Of a stretch of DNA of 64,000 nucleotides, positions 26,147-36,443 are shown in pieces. Each line of letters starts with the position of its first letter. The first letter of the stretch is position 1. The position numbers and the translations under genes are program-made. Location of the stretch: the NCBI GenBank assembly GCA_963846715.1, contig CAWJXA010000001.1, positions 558,001-622,000 on the forward strand. Direction: 5' to 3'. The notes beneath the pieces were generated by a model. It did not search any database. It was not told where the DNA came from and saw only the letters and a program-made list of their open reading frames with translations. The stretch is from Bog-257 sp963846715. GTDB taxonomy: Bacteria > Acidobacteriota > Terriglobia > Terriglobales > Acidobacteriaceae.

Positions 26147-27574
26147 CTACTGCGCGACTTGTATGGCTGGCGGTTTCCAGCTCCCGTCGATGATTGAAGG
26201 TGGAGTCTCCTTCGGCCAGTACAGCCGCAGCATAGGAACAAACTTAGCCTTCGGTGCAGGCAGCCAGTTGGCTTCCTTTGCCTTGCCGGGTGAATCGGCC
26301 TGGAGATACAGGTCCACCGAACCGTCCGCGTTGGTCGTGAATTTGTTGCGCTGGCTCAGGGTGTAGCGATTGAGCGGGTTCGGCACGAAGAAATAAGACG
26401 CATCGTACATAGTGAGCGACCAGAAGCCGTTGACTGGAGGCATCTGACCCTTATCGAAGTGCAGGACGTATTTCTTCGAAGCGGCGTCGAAGTCGTTGCC
26501 GCTCGCGTCTTTTTGCCCCGCGGGATAAATCGCGTCCTGGGGCCGGTTGGCGCCGAGACCGATGGCGGTGACAAGCGCCCGATCCAGATAATCGGTGCCG
26601 TAGAGACCCGCCTTCGGGAGGATTAGCCACCCGTTTACAGGCTCAACTTTCTTGGCGAATTCTATGATCTTCGCCTGGCCCAGCTTAGGCACAGCCTTTA
26701 TGGCTTCCTTATCGAATGCGCCCAGTTTGCTGGGGTCAAAATCCTGCCCCGGTACCAGCCCGATCTTGGCCATCTTTGCCACCATCGGCGCATCTTCGGC
26801 CGCCGGAGGATTCGTCTTCATCAGTTTTGCCAGGTCGTTGAAAAAGGCGTTAACGTCCATCGTATCCACCTGGTCACGAACCGCCGTCTTCATGTCGAAG
26901 CTGGCATCGACTTCGCCCGGCAGGGGTGTGTACGGCTTGCCGTACGAACTAAGCGGAACGAGTGAGAACTTGTCCTGCGCAGCGTGTACCGCAGCGTAGT
27001 CAGCGGGAGTGCCGGTGCAATAGATGCGGCCCAGGATCCACACCATGGAAGTAGGAGATTTGTATTCCGTCACGCCTTCTGGCAACGTGCCCGACCATCC
27101 CGGCCCGGTGATGGCGTACTTCTGAGGCTTATCGCCGGTGGTGCGCTTGCCGGGAACCTGGAACACGTCTGTCCATCCATCCAGCATCGGCATCAGGTAA
27201 TAGCGGTCTCCCATGTCGGGAATGCTGAACACCCACGGCTCCTTCGAAACGTCGATCCAGGCGGTTGTGTACAAGGTATCGGCGTTGGGAGCGGTAACGG
27301 TGTGCACATCCACCGGGGGATATGTGCGGAACCTCAAGAGTTGGCCCATCGGCGCGTGTGATGCATCGGGCGTGGCAACGTTGGTAAATTGCTTGCGGGT
27401 CATGTCCATCGTGACCAGCGGGTAGCCGTAGATGTAGGCGTCGACCGCGGTGCCGACCGCTTCTTCGACACCGGGTTGTCCGCTGGCCGCCGGCTTCGTG
27501 CCCGAATTCGAGCACGCGATCATGGCCAGCGCAAAAATAAGAATCAACAACAGAAATGCATATTTATTCTTCAT
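26147..27574 (-). CDS. DUF1254/DUF1214 lipoprotein
   Basis: From the ATG at 27574 (GGAG at 6 bases) the protein has 475 residues. The signal ends in a lipobox-like LAMIAC followed by SNSG, so it is probably a lipoprotein. The DUF1254 part contains DAYIYGYPLVTMDMTRKQF, TVTAPNADTLYTTAWIDVS and YYLMPMLDGWTDVF; the C-terminal DUF1214 part has NGFWSLTMYDASYFFVPNP and LYLQADSPGK. Members occur widely in Proteobacteria and Acidobacteria with no defined reaction. A 41-residue lipoprotein gene lies 54 bases upstream in the same direction. The amidase gene follows 49 bases downstream, so the three may form an operon. Confidence 0.9.
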   Translation of the reverse strand: MKNKYAFLLLILIFALAMIACSNSGTKPAASGQPGVEEAVGTAVDAYIYGYPLVTMDMTRKQFTNVATPDASHAPMGQLLRFRTYPPVDVHTVTAPNADTLYTTAWIDVSKEPWVFSIPDMGDRYYLMPMLDGWTDVFQVPGKRTTGDKPQKYAITGPGWSGTLPEGVTEYKSPTSMVWILGRIYCTGTPADYAAVHAAQDKFSLVPLSSYGKPYTPLPGEVDASFDMKTAVRDQVDTMDVNAFFNDLAKLMKTNPPAAEDAPMVAKMAKIGLVPGQDFDPSKLGAFDKEAIKAVPKLGQAKIIEFAKKVEPVNGWLILPKAGLYGTDYLDRALVTAIGLGANRPQDAIYPAGQKDASGNDFDAASKKYVLHFDKGQMPPVNGFWSLTMYDASYFFVPNPLNRYTLSQRNKFTTNADGSVDLYLQADSPGKAKEANWLPAPKAKFVPMLRLYWPKETPPSIIDGSWKPPAIQVAQ

Positions 27575-27628
27575 CGTGATCTCCACGTCGTCTGCGTGAC
27601 GGTGTTTCACCGTCACGGCAATAGTCGC

Positions 27629-27754
27629 TTACTGGGCGACCTGTTGATGGGTGCAGTCTTGAGAGATGGTCTCGCGAACCGGTTCCCTGGTGCACGACAA
27701 CGTCGCAATCGTTGCCATCAGAGCGATGCCGCAGGTCAAGATCTTCATTCTCAT
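27629..27754 (-). CDS. 41-residue small lipoprotein
   Basis: From the ATG at 27754, with GGGAGAGG 3-8 bases before it, the frame reads MRMKILTCGIALMATIATLS then CTREPVRETISQDCTHQQVA and Q before TAA. A Lys/Arg start, a hydrophobic core and a Cys after TLS look like a short lipoprotein signal; the mature peptide would have only about 20 residues with a second Cys. It is the first gene of the DUF1254 operon. It resembles entericidin-type small lipoproteins in size only, so no function is proposed. Confidence 0.55.
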   Translation of the reverse strand: MRMKILTCGIALMATIATLSCTREPVRETISQDCTHQQVAQ

Positions 27755-27893
27755 AAGCCTCTCCCGATACGGGGATGTTGTGGGTCAAACCGCCTCGTCG
27801 CTGAAAGCCAGCGCGAGGGAAAAATCAAGGTGACGAGGAAAGACCTTTGCCTTCCTCGTCATCGGTAGCGTTTCGGCCCAATGTCGCCGTCCC

Positions 27894-29986
27894 CTACGGC
27901 TGGCGCGGCGGGCCGATCAGCGGCGTCTTCACCGGCTTGGCCATGCCATAGAAAACCACCACGCCCTGCCCCGCGCCTTGAGTTTGTAAAGCTTCATCAA
28001 CCTTGCCAACGCATCCTGTAGTCCTGCCAGTTGTTGGTAACCCAGACATCTCCTGCGGGACCGATGCCCAGGTCAACCTCAATTGCAGTCCGCCGCCGAC
28101 ATAGCCGCCTGGAGGCGAAATGGCATCCCCGGTATGAACGCCAGGCGGGCAATGCTCAGTGCGGAAGCCGCATAACTCCACGATTCCGGCCGAGGCGGTG
28201 CTGAAGTTGGAGATCCAGATGTTGTCGTTGCCATCCACGGAAGCCGCCCAAGGCCCGACGAGGCCATTGCCATACACCGGAGAGAACGGCGCTTCGGTGC
28301 CATTAGGGCGCAACACCGTGATGCTGCCACCCGACTCGTATCCGGGCGATTTGCTCGGCCAAGGCGGGAACCAGCACCTTGGTAGCTCGTTGCTCCGGCA
28401 TCTGGGTCGTTGTCGAAGTTGAATTTGAATGCGGCCAGCATTTCGGCGAACTTCAGCGCTCCCCTGGGCGAGCTGCCCAATTTATTCGTGACCCAAACGT
28501 TGCCCAGGCTGTCGACGGCGAGACCGCTGGCGGAGTATCCCACCTTGAACGTTTCGACTTTGCTGGGATCGGAGGCGGGGAAACGAACAACGTGGTCCGC
28601 GATGGCGTTGGTAACCCAGATGCGGTCTTGCTGATCAATAGCGAGGGCGAACGGCCCGATGAGTTTGCAGGGGTTTTTCAGCGGATCGCCGGTCTTGTTC
28701 TGACAGAAGAACTGGACCTTGGACGGGTCACCCTGGGGAAGCTTCACGACCTGGCCCTTGATCAGGTCGAGCGTCCAAATATCTCCGCTGGGCGTGGCGA
28801 TGATGCCCTGCATCTGGCTGATCTGGCGGTTAAAGTTCCAGCCCTCGGGGGGCGACAGTGGCTTGCCGCTCTTGTCGAACTTGGTGATGTTCTGGCCGGT
28901 AAAGCTGGTGGCCCACGCGTTGTCTTGTGCATCGAGGGTCAGGCCGAAACCGGGGCCTGCGATGCCTCCGCCCCGGAAGCCCAAAGGACTGGGCGAAAGT
29001 GGTTTACCGTTCGGGGCGAACTTGCTGAGACCGCCGGTCCAGGAAGCGTCCTGATTCTGCGCGCCGACGGTGAAGTTGTCGGCGACCCAGACATTGCCCT
29101 CGCTGTCGATCATCAGCTTGCCGCCTCCGCTGTAGCCACCGCCGGTGAACTTGAGCGGGAAGATCCAGGCGCTGGGAGCGAACGTCAGATAGGGCAGGAA
29201 CGGCGCATCCCGCAAGAGCTTGCCGGGAATGCCAGGCTTGGGCAGCGGATAAAACTCATTGAGCAGCGCGAAAATCTTGTCAGGGTTGTGCCAGGGGAAG
29301 AACGCCACCACTTCGGCTGCTAGCAAGGTATCCGGCGGCGGGCCTCCGCTTGGAGGCGTGGTCGCCGCGAACAATTGGCTGCACGCATCCGGTTTCACCC
29401 GCGTGATGCAACCGGCCATCACGCTCGCGAGTGTACCGAAGTTGGCCATGGTGGGTGTCTGCGCGCTGTTCAGCGCGTCCAGAATCGTCGGCCCCCAGCC
29501 ACCAGTTTCGAGATCGACAAAGTTGGGAACGTTTCCCGCAGCAATCCTTAGCTGAAGTGGGGAAGCCTTGATAGTAGTGTCGTCGATAAACTGCGCATGC
29601 GTCACTACCGAGGCGATGGTGGTGAACTCGTTGATGACGACGCGGGCCGGCGGCATGCTCCCCACCACCGCCAACAACGCGATCGCCGGATTGTTTCCGC
29701 CCCGAGCGCTAGGCTCGCCACCCGTGGCCACCAGGTAGAGGCTAGACTCGGCAGGCGCGCCAACGCTGGGAAGTTCAAATCGGCCTTCGTTGTCGGTCTT
29801 CGTCTGCGCAAGTTGCCTGGGAGCGTCCGCACTGGCTGCCCACAAAGTCACAGTTGACCGGGCAATAGGGGCGCCTCCACCCATCACCTGACCCTTAATG
29901 CTGTCGGCAGCGAATGCCTGCCCGGCCAACGCCACGCTGAAAACAGCAAGTGCGGCCAGCATCAGCTTTGGAAGCAATCTTTGCAT
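27894..29986 (-). pseudogene. secreted beta-propeller (NHL/Vgb-like) protein, frame broken several times
   Basis: The gene starts at ATG 29986 with a signal peptide (LMLAALAVFSVALAGQAFAA), then a carboxypeptidase-regulatory-like domain (IKGQVMGGGAPIARSTVTLW) and, from about residue 270, propeller blades of the type IDSEGNVWVADN, LDAQDNAWATSF, IATPSGDIWTLD, IDQQDRIWVTNA, VDSLGNVWVTNK. After FDNDPDAGAT near 28390 the frame is lost. Sensible sequence returns in another frame at SPGYESGGSITVLRPNGT and VDGNDNIWISNFS, changes near 28080 to VDLGIGPAGDVWVTNNWQDY, and changes back for the end GQGVVVFYGMAKPVKTPLIG. At least four indels are needed. Virginiamycin-B-lyase-like propellers bind substrates outside the cell; the substrate is unknown. 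Confidence 0.7.
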
Positions 29987-30404
29987 CTCCACTCCCCTTC
30001 TCCTTTTTCGTTTAAGTGCGACAGTTCGGCCCCATTCTTCACGCTGATGAGCCTCTCCCAAAACGGGATCTTCGCGAGTCAAAGTTTCAGAAAGGGAAAC
30101 CGCTATAGACCGCACCGCGGCCCCGTCAGCGCATCGGAAGCCACTGGACAGCCCGGAATACCTCCGCAGTCCCCAACGACCTTCTGGGTGCCCTAGGACT
30201 CCAGCGAAGGCCATTCTTCGGCACGGCCAAGCTAGCCCTTTTAAGCCATGCCGATAAACCACTAAAACGCTCGCGATAAATAACACTTAAGTGACATAAT
30301 CGTTGGGCGGACTCGTCCTCACGCTCCGTCCGGCAAAGGGGCAGGGCACCTCACGTTGTCGCTGGGGCTGGACATTCCAGCCCCATAACGAACGCCAAAG
30401 GTTT
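29987..30404. other. gene-free stretch between propeller and OmpA genes
   Basis: The propeller frame stays open upstream of its start to 30286 but this part lacks a start with a ribosome binding site and is not protein-like. The region probably contains the propeller gene promoter. A small palindrome GGGGCTGGACATTCCAGCCCC lies at 30363-30383 and may be a weak terminator for the OmpA gene reading leftward. Confidence 0.45.
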
Positions 30405-31331
30405 CTAGGTTCCAGCAATGCCTTTGTTCTGGAGCACCCGCACGACGACGCGCCGATTCTCGGCTTGGCCCTCCGCGGTGTTGTCAGGAGCTACCTGCTT
30501 GCTGGTGCCCATCGCGCCCGGCGCAAGGATGTTGGTCAGGGGAATATGGCACTGCTGGTCAAGAAAGTCGGTTACGTTGGCCGCTCTCTCCTGGCTCAGT
30601 CTCTGGTTCAGGGCAGCCGAGCCTACAGATGACGCATAGCCCTTCACCTGAATCACGTATCCGGTGACCGTCACGGCCTTTTTGCACAGCGCCTGCAACT
30701 TAGGGTAATACTGCGGGTCAACCTTGACCTGGCCGTTGCCGAAGAGCACCGTGACCTCGTCCCAGATGTTGTAGTCACCCAATTCGCCGAAGCGCTTGTT
30801 GACCGCGGCAATAGCGGCATTGTTGGCGGCGATCTTGGCGTTTTCCGCCTGCTGCTCCTGCTGCTCCTGTTTCAGCTTGGCATTCTCCTGCGAGAGTTGT
30901 GCCTGCTGCTGCTGCAACTTCTGCTGTTGCGCCTGCTCCTGCTGCTCCACCGGAGTCACGCCCGCTTGAATGTCAGTGGCGGTCTGCAGGTTCTTGCCGT
31001 TGAACTTGACGGTGTTGGCCACCAGTTGATTCTGGGCGTTGTAGTTTCCTTGCACGTCGACTTGAAGGCCAGGCACCAGAGCGGTGAGGCCCATTTGCTT
31101 CCGGCGTGCATGAAAAAGTCCCGATTCGTCTTCCACCGAGGTGTAGTCGTTCAGAACGACAACCACATTGCCGGCGCCCGGGCTTTGCACGGTCATGGTG
31201 GCGCCGCTGCGTCCGTTGATGACTCCCTGAAGGTTCGCGCTTTGCGCCGCGGCAACGCCACCGGTCATCACAACGGTTGCGACGGTCACGGCAACTACGA
31301 TAGCGATTTTTGCGAGCCTGCTTGTGTTCAT
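30405..31331 (-). CDS. OmpA-family protein with DUF5666-like and coiled-coil parts
   Basis: The 308-residue protein has GAGGAAG before its ATG and a signal peptide ending AAAQS. Residues 30-115 form a small beta domain (LQGVINGRSGATMTVQSPGA, VQGNYNAQNQLVANTVKFNG). Residues 125-180 are a Gln-rich coiled coil (QQQKLQQQQAQLSQENAKLK). The C-terminal OmpA domain contains VKVDPQYYPKLQAL, GYVIQVKGYASSVGSAALNQ, LSQERAANVTDFL and AENRRVVVRVL, the peptidoglycan-binding pattern (one Asp and one Arg at the usual positions). It probably links the outer envelope to the wall. Confidence 0.88.
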   Translation of the reverse strand: MNTSRLAKIAIVVAVTVATVVMTGGVAAAQSANLQGVINGRSGATMTVQSPGAGNVVVVLNDYTSVEDESGLFHARRKQMGLTALVPGLQVDVQGNYNAQNQLVANTVKFNGKNLQTATDIQAGVTPVEQQEQAQQQKLQQQQAQLSQENAKLKQEQQEQQAENAKIAANNAAIAAVNKRFGELGDYNIWDEVTVLFGNGQVKVDPQYYPKLQALCKKAVTVTGYVIQVKGYASSVGSAALNQRLSQERAANVTDFLDQQCHIPLTNILAPGAMGTSKQVAPDNTAEGQAENRRVVVRVLQNKGIAGT

Positions 31332-32211
31332 GATCTTCCTCTCGTGAAGTTAGAGTGTCCCTGGCACGAGGAACTTCTTCGAGCCGTTGAGTTGAGCGCA
31401 CACACCAGCACCCTGCGTCATACGAGGCGCGCCGCATGCGATCCGCGAGAGCATGGTGCTCTCACTCTGTTCTGTTGGGAACGACGGATAAATGGTATTC
31501 CTTAATAGGCTCAACGGCACTCGTAAAAGTAGCAGAGCCCGGATAAAGATTTGGTAGAGCTATTTAGCTATCCCATAAACCGCTCTGTATCAGGGCACGT
31601 CTTCAGACGTGCCGCGACGGGTCCAATCAGCTCTTGGGCTTTAGCCCTGAGAGCCCGTTTTTTGCAGGGGCTAAAAGCCCTAGTCTTTTCTCGCTTCGTT
31701 TGGCACGACTGAAAGAGGCTGCTGAAAAACTCCCTACTGAGAACAGCCTGGGTAGTGCGGGCCTTCCAGGCCCGCGTTCACCGGGTCTTGTGAAGAGGGC
31801 TTTAGCCCCAGGGGTACCTCGTCTAAAGCCGCTAAAATAGCCTCTTTTGTGCAATGTCCCCAGGCCTAAAGGCCGTTTCACGGTACTCGCTTGACGCGGC
31901 GCTGAAGCGCCGCACTACCCGAACTCGCTCCGGAGAGGACTTTTTCAGCGGCCTGTGAAAGAGGTGCCCTGTTACAACCCAAAGCGATTTATGAGATGAG
32001 GAGATGAGGTCCAGATACCACCGTTTGCCGTCGCAAATGGCGGCAACCTGACAGATCAGCGGGCCCTCAAAACCGGCCGTCCGGACCTGTACTGGCTGTT
32101 TTTGATTGACGTACAGGTACTTTTCATAGTTATCTTCTGGCTAGCCGCCAAACTATATTCGGCAAGTCGCACAACAGTCTCTGCCATGATCGCAGCGACG
32201 AGGAGAGAAAC
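31332..32211. other. 880-bp gene-free stretch holding element copy B
   Basis: Upstream of the OmpA gene this region contains a GGGCTTTAGCCC/GGGGCTAAAAGCCC palindrome zone (31635-31685), the 240-bp element at 31716-31955, and about 250 bases of unremarkable sequence before the next gene. A stretch near 32090-32150 is AT-richer and is likely the promoter for the gene at 32212. Confidence 0.55.
31716..31955. repeat. 240-bp inverted-end element, copy B
   Basis: This copy is in the same direction as copy A and matches it almost base for base (differences seen at about a dozen positions). Its left end reads AGGCTGCTGAAAAACT; its right end reverse-complements to CAGGCCGCTGAAAAAG. Short flanking sequences differ from those of A and C, as expected for separate insertions. 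Confidence 0.85.
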
Positions 32212-32811
32212 ATGCGCACTAAATCAGGTCTTTCCCAGGTTGTCTTCCATGTTCTGCTTTTGACGAGCCTGCTGCTGTTGGCCAGCATTGCGGGTTTTGC
32301 CCGAGACAAGAACGAAACCATTGACGCCACCGCGTGGGGCACCAGCACTCAAATGGGCCGCAGCATCGGCGTCACCCTAATCATCTACGACTGGTCAACA
32401 CCGGAGGACAAAGCCACTCTGGTCGAGGCTTTCCAGAAGGGCTCGAACAAAGGCCTAGTCAACGCTCTGGAGAGAATGAAGGCGGTCGGCCACGTCAATA
32501 TCACGGGCACGCTGGGATATGATTGCAGCTACATCGCGTTGATCCCGACGTCGACCGGCAGGAAGATCCGCTTCGTAACCAACCGGCAAATCAAGTTTGG
32601 CGAAGCCTACTACGACACCCAATCGCAATCCTTCGACTTGACGGCTGGGGAGATCGATATCAACGATCAGGACAAGAGCAAGAGTTCGGGCGTACTGTAC
32701 CCGGCAGCCCAGTTGGGAATCGGTGATGATGGGCAGTTGACCCTGAATCTGCTGCAGAATCCCTGGAGACTCGGTAACATCATCGACTGGAAGGGAACGG
32801 CCGAAAACTAG
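32212..32811 (+). CDS. secreted protein of unknown function
   Basis: The 199-residue protein follows GAGGAG and has a signal peptide (VLLLTSLLLLASIAGFA). The mature part begins RDKNETIDATAWGTSTQMGR and includes SIGVTLIIYDWSTPEDKATL, GLVNALERMKAVGHVNITG and RKIRFVTNRQIKFGEAYYD. I do not recognise a named family. It is followed 105 bases later by another secreted-protein gene and probably shares its terminator at 33482. Confidence 0.75.
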   Translation: MRTKSGLSQVVFHVLLLTSLLLLASIAGFARDKNETIDATAWGTSTQMGRSIGVTLIIYDWSTPEDKATLVEAFQKGSNKGLVNALERMKAVGHVNITGTLGYDCSYIALIPTSTGRKIRFVTNRQIKFGEAYYDTQSQSFDLTAGEIDINDQDKSKSSGVLYPAAQLGIGDDGQLTLNLLQNPWRLGNIIDWKGTAEN

Positions 32812-32916
32812 CCCGCGGCTTGGTCGGCTTTATTCGCGGTCCGAATTGCCGGGGCGAAACTTTCGCTGCGATTTCGTGGCCGTACAGATCCAATTTTCAT
32901 TTCGCATGAGGTGCTT

Positions 32917-33423
32917 ATGAAGATGCATCGCTTTATGGTTCGTTGTTCCCTGCTCCTGTTGCCCGTCCTCTTACTCGCCAGCTTTGCCACGGCCGAAGAC
33001 AAGAAGAAGGACATGAGCATGGACGCTTGCTCCAATCCCAACCCGGCGAGCTTATGTACTGCCGACAACACCTGCGGATCCGCTTCCGCGCCGTGCATGG
33101 TGGATATCAAGCGGACTTCCTATTCGTCCTCGGCTACGCCCAGCATTCCCGGAGCCAAGGGCAACGATCTGTTCTGCGTCAAGGTGGGGACTACCGTAAC
33201 CTGGCAATCCACGACTAAAAACACCGGGTTCCTGGTTGACCCCGGCCAGTCTTCCCCGTTCGACCCGCCTGGAACGTTCATGGGCGGCAGCGCGAAATCG
33301 GTTTCGGCCGTGGCCAAGACGCCGGGATGCCTTAAGTATCACTTCAGCGCGACTGCTCAAAACGGAATCTACGGCAAGAGCAAAGCTGCAACCGGTGTGC
33401 TGATTGTGGTCGGCGGCCAGTAA
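32917..33423 (+). CDS. secreted cupredoxin-like protein
   Basis: The ATG at 32917 has GAGG 5 bases upstream; it yields 168 residues with a signal peptide (LLLLPVLLLASFATAED). The body resembles small cupredoxin-fold proteins: FCVKVGTTVTWQSTTKNTGF, FVDPG-like LVDPGQSSPFDPPGTFMGG and CLKYHFSATAQNGIYGKS then GVLIVV. A blue-copper ligand set is not complete (no clear His-Cys-His-Met), and four extra Cys lie in the N-terminal part (CSNPNPASLC, CGSASAPC). Copper binding is therefore uncertain. Confidence 0.72.
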   Translation: MKMHRFMVRCSLLLLPVLLLASFATAEDKKKDMSMDACSNPNPASLCTADNTCGSASAPCMVDIKRTSYSSSATPSIPGAKGNDLFCVKVGTTVTWQSTTKNTGFLVDPGQSSPFDPPGTFMGGSAKSVSAVAKTPGCLKYHFSATAQNGIYGKSKAATGVLIVVGGQ

Positions 33424-33842
33424 GCATCTCGGGCCGACTCGTCGGATCGAGAAAAGCCGGCTGTTAGTACCGAGCGAACATAGCCCGCAGTGCCAAGTCC
33501 TCATGACCAAGGCACGCGGGCTTTCTCGTCCTCCCCTTGTATATAGTGGGATTCAGCACTCCGGTCGATCGCGTTTGGTGCAGGAATAATATTTTCTTAG
33601 CCAACCTCTTGTAATTTTTGGAGTATCCAGCGCCCCTGCGTTCAGCCTCACTTCTGCTTACTGAAAATGTCCGGCTGCCAAAGCGACACGTCGCGTTGGC
33701 CCGTGTTTGCGGCTAGAAACGCTGGCGACGCGTTTCTCAGCCCAAGACCGTCCGGCTCTTCGCAATACTCTTCGGGATGGCGACATATGAAGAGATGAGC
33801 GATATTCTGACGTGTGTTCGGAACCCGGAGTTAAGATAGGCG
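33424..33842. other. gene-free stretch
   Basis: It contains the terminator at 33482-33525, then an AT-richer stretch (33575-33625) likely to be the promoter of the downstream membrane-protein gene. No gene was seen on either strand. Confidence 0.45.
33482..33525 (+). terminator. intrinsic terminator after the cupredoxin-like gene
   Basis: AGCCCGCAGTGCC pairs with GGCACGCGGGCT around a 16-base loop and is followed by TTTC. It lies 59 bases past the stop at 33423. Confidence 0.65.
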
Positions 33843-34624
33843 ATGCGCATCGCAAGCGTAGGTCATGCGGTCTTTGCGGCGGCCATGATCGCCCTCGGAA
33901 TCCTGGGCCTGATCAAAGGCGATTTCACCGTATTATGGGAGCCGGTACCCAAAGCTCTGCCCGCGCACCAGGTGCTGGCCTATCTCTGCGCCTTCATCTC
34001 CCTGGCATCCGGCATAGGCCTGCTCTGGCAACGCAGCGCCGCCCCGGCTGCCCGCGTGCTGCTCGGCTTTCTCCTGCTTTGGTTGCTGCTGGTCAGAGTG
34101 CCCGGCATCTTCCTCTCGCCCATGGTGGATTTTTGGTGGGCAGCCTGCCAGATCGCGGTGATGGCGGCGGGTGCCTGGGTACTGTATGTCTGGTTCGCAG
34201 CTGACTGGGACAGGCGCCGCCTCGGTTTCGCCACCGGCGACAGGGGTCTGCGCATGGCGAGGGTGCTCTACGGCCTGGCCTTGGTCCCCTTCGGTTTGGC
34301 CCATTTCCTCTATCTCAACCGACCGCCGGGCTGGTGCCTGGCTGGCTGCCATGGCATGTGGCCTGGGTCTATTTCACCGGCGGTGCCTTCATCGCGGCGG
34401 GCCTGGCGGTGATCATCGGTGTATATGCACGGCTGGCAGCCGCGCTCTCGGCGTTGCAGATAGGCATGTTCACCCTGCTGGTGTGGGTGCCCGTCGTGGT
34501 GGCAGGCCATCCTAACGCCTTTCAATGGAGCGAGACCGTCATCTCCGCGGCGCTGACCGCCGGCGCCTGGGTGGTGGCCGATTCCTATCGCGGCATGCCC
34601 TGGCTCGCCGTGAACCAGCGCTAA
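33843..34624 (+). CDS. DoxX-like multi-pass membrane protein, frame broken once
   Basis: Two overlapping frames make one protein of about 260 residues. The first (from ATG 33843) gives helices SVGHAVFAAAMIALGILGLI, LAYLCAFISLASGIGLLW, VLLGFLLLWLLLVRVPGIFL, VMAAGAWVLYVWF and LYGLALVPFGLAHFLYLN; the second continues TAGLVPGWLPWHVAWVYFTG, GAFIAAGLAVIIGVYARLAA, MFTLLVWVPVVVAG and ISAALTAGAWVVADSYRG. The break is at about 34322, where one indel joins them. The layout matches DoxX/DoxD-like membrane proteins. No partner gene adjoins. Confidence 0.75.
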
Positions 34625-35080
34625 TACTTATGTTTGCTGGATCGGTGGTGTAATCGGTGTTCACAACAGTAATCTTGTTTGGCAGCCAATTAGTGACAAG
34701 ACTCCCGCTGGTTTCAGCTTTTACATCAACAGGAGGAAAACGGCTTCGAACTGGACGAATATTGGTTGAAACCTCCTGATTCTCTTTGCCCCTGTTGCCT
34801 GCTCGTCTGTGGTATTTGCCCGTGTTGAATGGTGCTCCTTCAGGTTATCGCAGAGCAGCCTACCGATCGACATCACCTTCTACAGTCACCCGTCCCACAG
34901 TCGCGCGTCACTGACAAAGACGGAGCGATGTATGCATTATATGCATGTGGACCTTTTGGGAAGCCTGATGGCCTTTAGTCGCTGCCATGCGTCCCGATCG
35001 ACACTTGCGCCTCCGTTCCCCTGCGGCGAACCCCAGTGCCCGCCGGCGAGTCCTCAGTGCTGTTCGACAGGAGGTTTCCC
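34625..35080. other. gene-free stretch before the first GloVer gene
   Basis: An open frame on the minus strand around 34620-34780 is continuous for about 50 codons but lacks a start with a ribosome binding site. Nothing else stands out; the 5' leader of the GloVer gene lies at the right end. Confidence 0.4.
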
Positions 35081-36421
35081 ATGCTCGGCAAAGCCCATGA
35101 TCAAGATCATCACTTCGATCTTCCGTTTACTCCAGCCAATGCTGTCCTGGTGATCATCACCATCTTGCCGATGGCGTTCCTCTGCCTTGCGGCTCATCCC
35201 GCACAGGCTCAAACATACCGCGTCCTCTACACGTTCACCGGCAGACAAGACGGTGGCTCGCCGCGAGCCGGGCTGAGCATGGACGCGATGGAAAATCTCT
35301 ACGGAATAACGACCCAGGGAGGCACGTTTGGACCCAGTACCGCTGACATTTGCGCCAGTGGGTGCGGCACAGTATTCAAGCTCACTCCGAATGGTTCCGC
35401 TTGGACGCTGGCCCGCTTGCACAGTTTCAACGGCAAGGACGGGGCGTTCCCCTGGGGCGGCGTGAGCTTCGGTCCGGACGGGAATCTCTACGGTACGACG
35501 TGGTCGGGAGGAGGCGACAACTGGGGAGCAGGTACGGTTTTCAGCCTCCATCCGCAGACCGCTCCCTGTAAAACCTTTCAATGCCTATGGACGCACGATG
35601 TTCTTTACCGCTTTTCGGGTTGGAAAGATGGCTCCGGTCCGGGATCAGGCATGCTGCTGATTGATCGAACTGGTGATCTCTATGGAACCACCGGGTTCGG
35701 TGGACCTAACGGTTGGGGAACCGTGTACAAGATGACGCATTCTCCTAACGGGTGGGTGGAAACGGTCCTTTTCAGCTTCTCGGATGGACCGGATGGTAGT
35801 CAGCCCAATAGCGGAGTTGTATTCGATAACTCTGGCAACCTCGTGGGAACCGCAAACACCGGTGGCGAATACAACTGCCCTGGGGATACCTGCGGTACTG
35901 TGTTTCAGTTGAGACAATCGGGGTCCGAATGGACAGAACAAGTGCTGTACAACTTTCGAGGCGGCGATGACGGTTACTGGCCGCGCGGTGCTCCCATCGT
36001 GGACGGCATGGGTAATCTCATCGGAACCACAATCAATGGAGGTCCAGACGGCGGCGGCACGGTGTACATGCTCTCGCCTTCAGGAAGTGGATGGAGCTTC
36101 ACTACGTTGTGTGGCTTCACCGGCGACAACTCTGGCCCCTCGGACAGCCTGATCATGGATGCATCCGGCAATCTTTACGGCACAACTTTTGAAAATGGCG
36201 CTTACGGGCACGGGAATGTCTTTAAACTCTCGCCTTCGCTCGGTGGCTGGCAATATACCTCGTTGTATGACTTCACCGGCGGGAGCGACGGCGGCCTACC
36301 GGAGAGCAGAGTGCTCCTGGACTCTCGCGGCAATCTCTTCGGCACGACAACGGGCGGAGGTACCGGAAGCTGCAACCCGAATTGGACCGGGTGCGGGGTC
36401 GTCTGGGAGATCACGCCGTAG
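35081..36421 (+). CDS. GloVer-repeat secreted protein 1
   Basis: The ATG at 35081 has AGGAGG 6 bases before it and gives 446 residues; the frame stays open upstream to 35036. A long N-terminal region leads to a signal segment (AVLVIITILPMAFLCLAA, cleaved near AQAQ). The body is made of about eight units of 45-50 residues with cores such as DAMENLYGITTQGG, GPDGNLYGTTWSGGG, DRTGDLYGTTGFGG, MGNLIGTTINGG, ASGNLYGTTFENG and GCGTVFKLTPNG. This is the GloVer tandem repeat (TIGR03803), thought to form a beta-propeller. No sorting signal is present at the C-terminus (GCGVVWEITP). Function unknown. Confidence 0.9.
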   Translation: MLGKAHDQDHHFDLPFTPANAVLVIITILPMAFLCLAAHPAQAQTYRVLYTFTGRQDGGSPRAGLSMDAMENLYGITTQGGTFGPSTADICASGCGTVFKLTPNGSAWTLARLHSFNGKDGAFPWGGVSFGPDGNLYGTTWSGGGDNWGAGTVFSLHPQTAPCKTFQCLWTHDVLYRFSGWKDGSGPGSGMLLIDRTGDLYGTTGFGGPNGWGTVYKMTHSPNGWVETVLFSFSDGPDGSQPNSGVVFDNSGNLVGTANTGGEYNCPGDTCGTVFQLRQSGSEWTEQVLYNFRGGDDGYWPRGAPIVDGMGNLIGTTINGGPDGGGTVYMLSPSGSGWSFTTLCGFTGDNSGPSDSLIMDASGNLYGTTFENGAYGHGNVFKLSPSLGGWQYTSLYDFTGGSDGGLPESRVLLDSRGNLFGTTTGGGTGSCNPNWTGCGVVWEITP

Positions 36422-36443
36422 CTGGGCTCCTTTAGGCGTGCGG

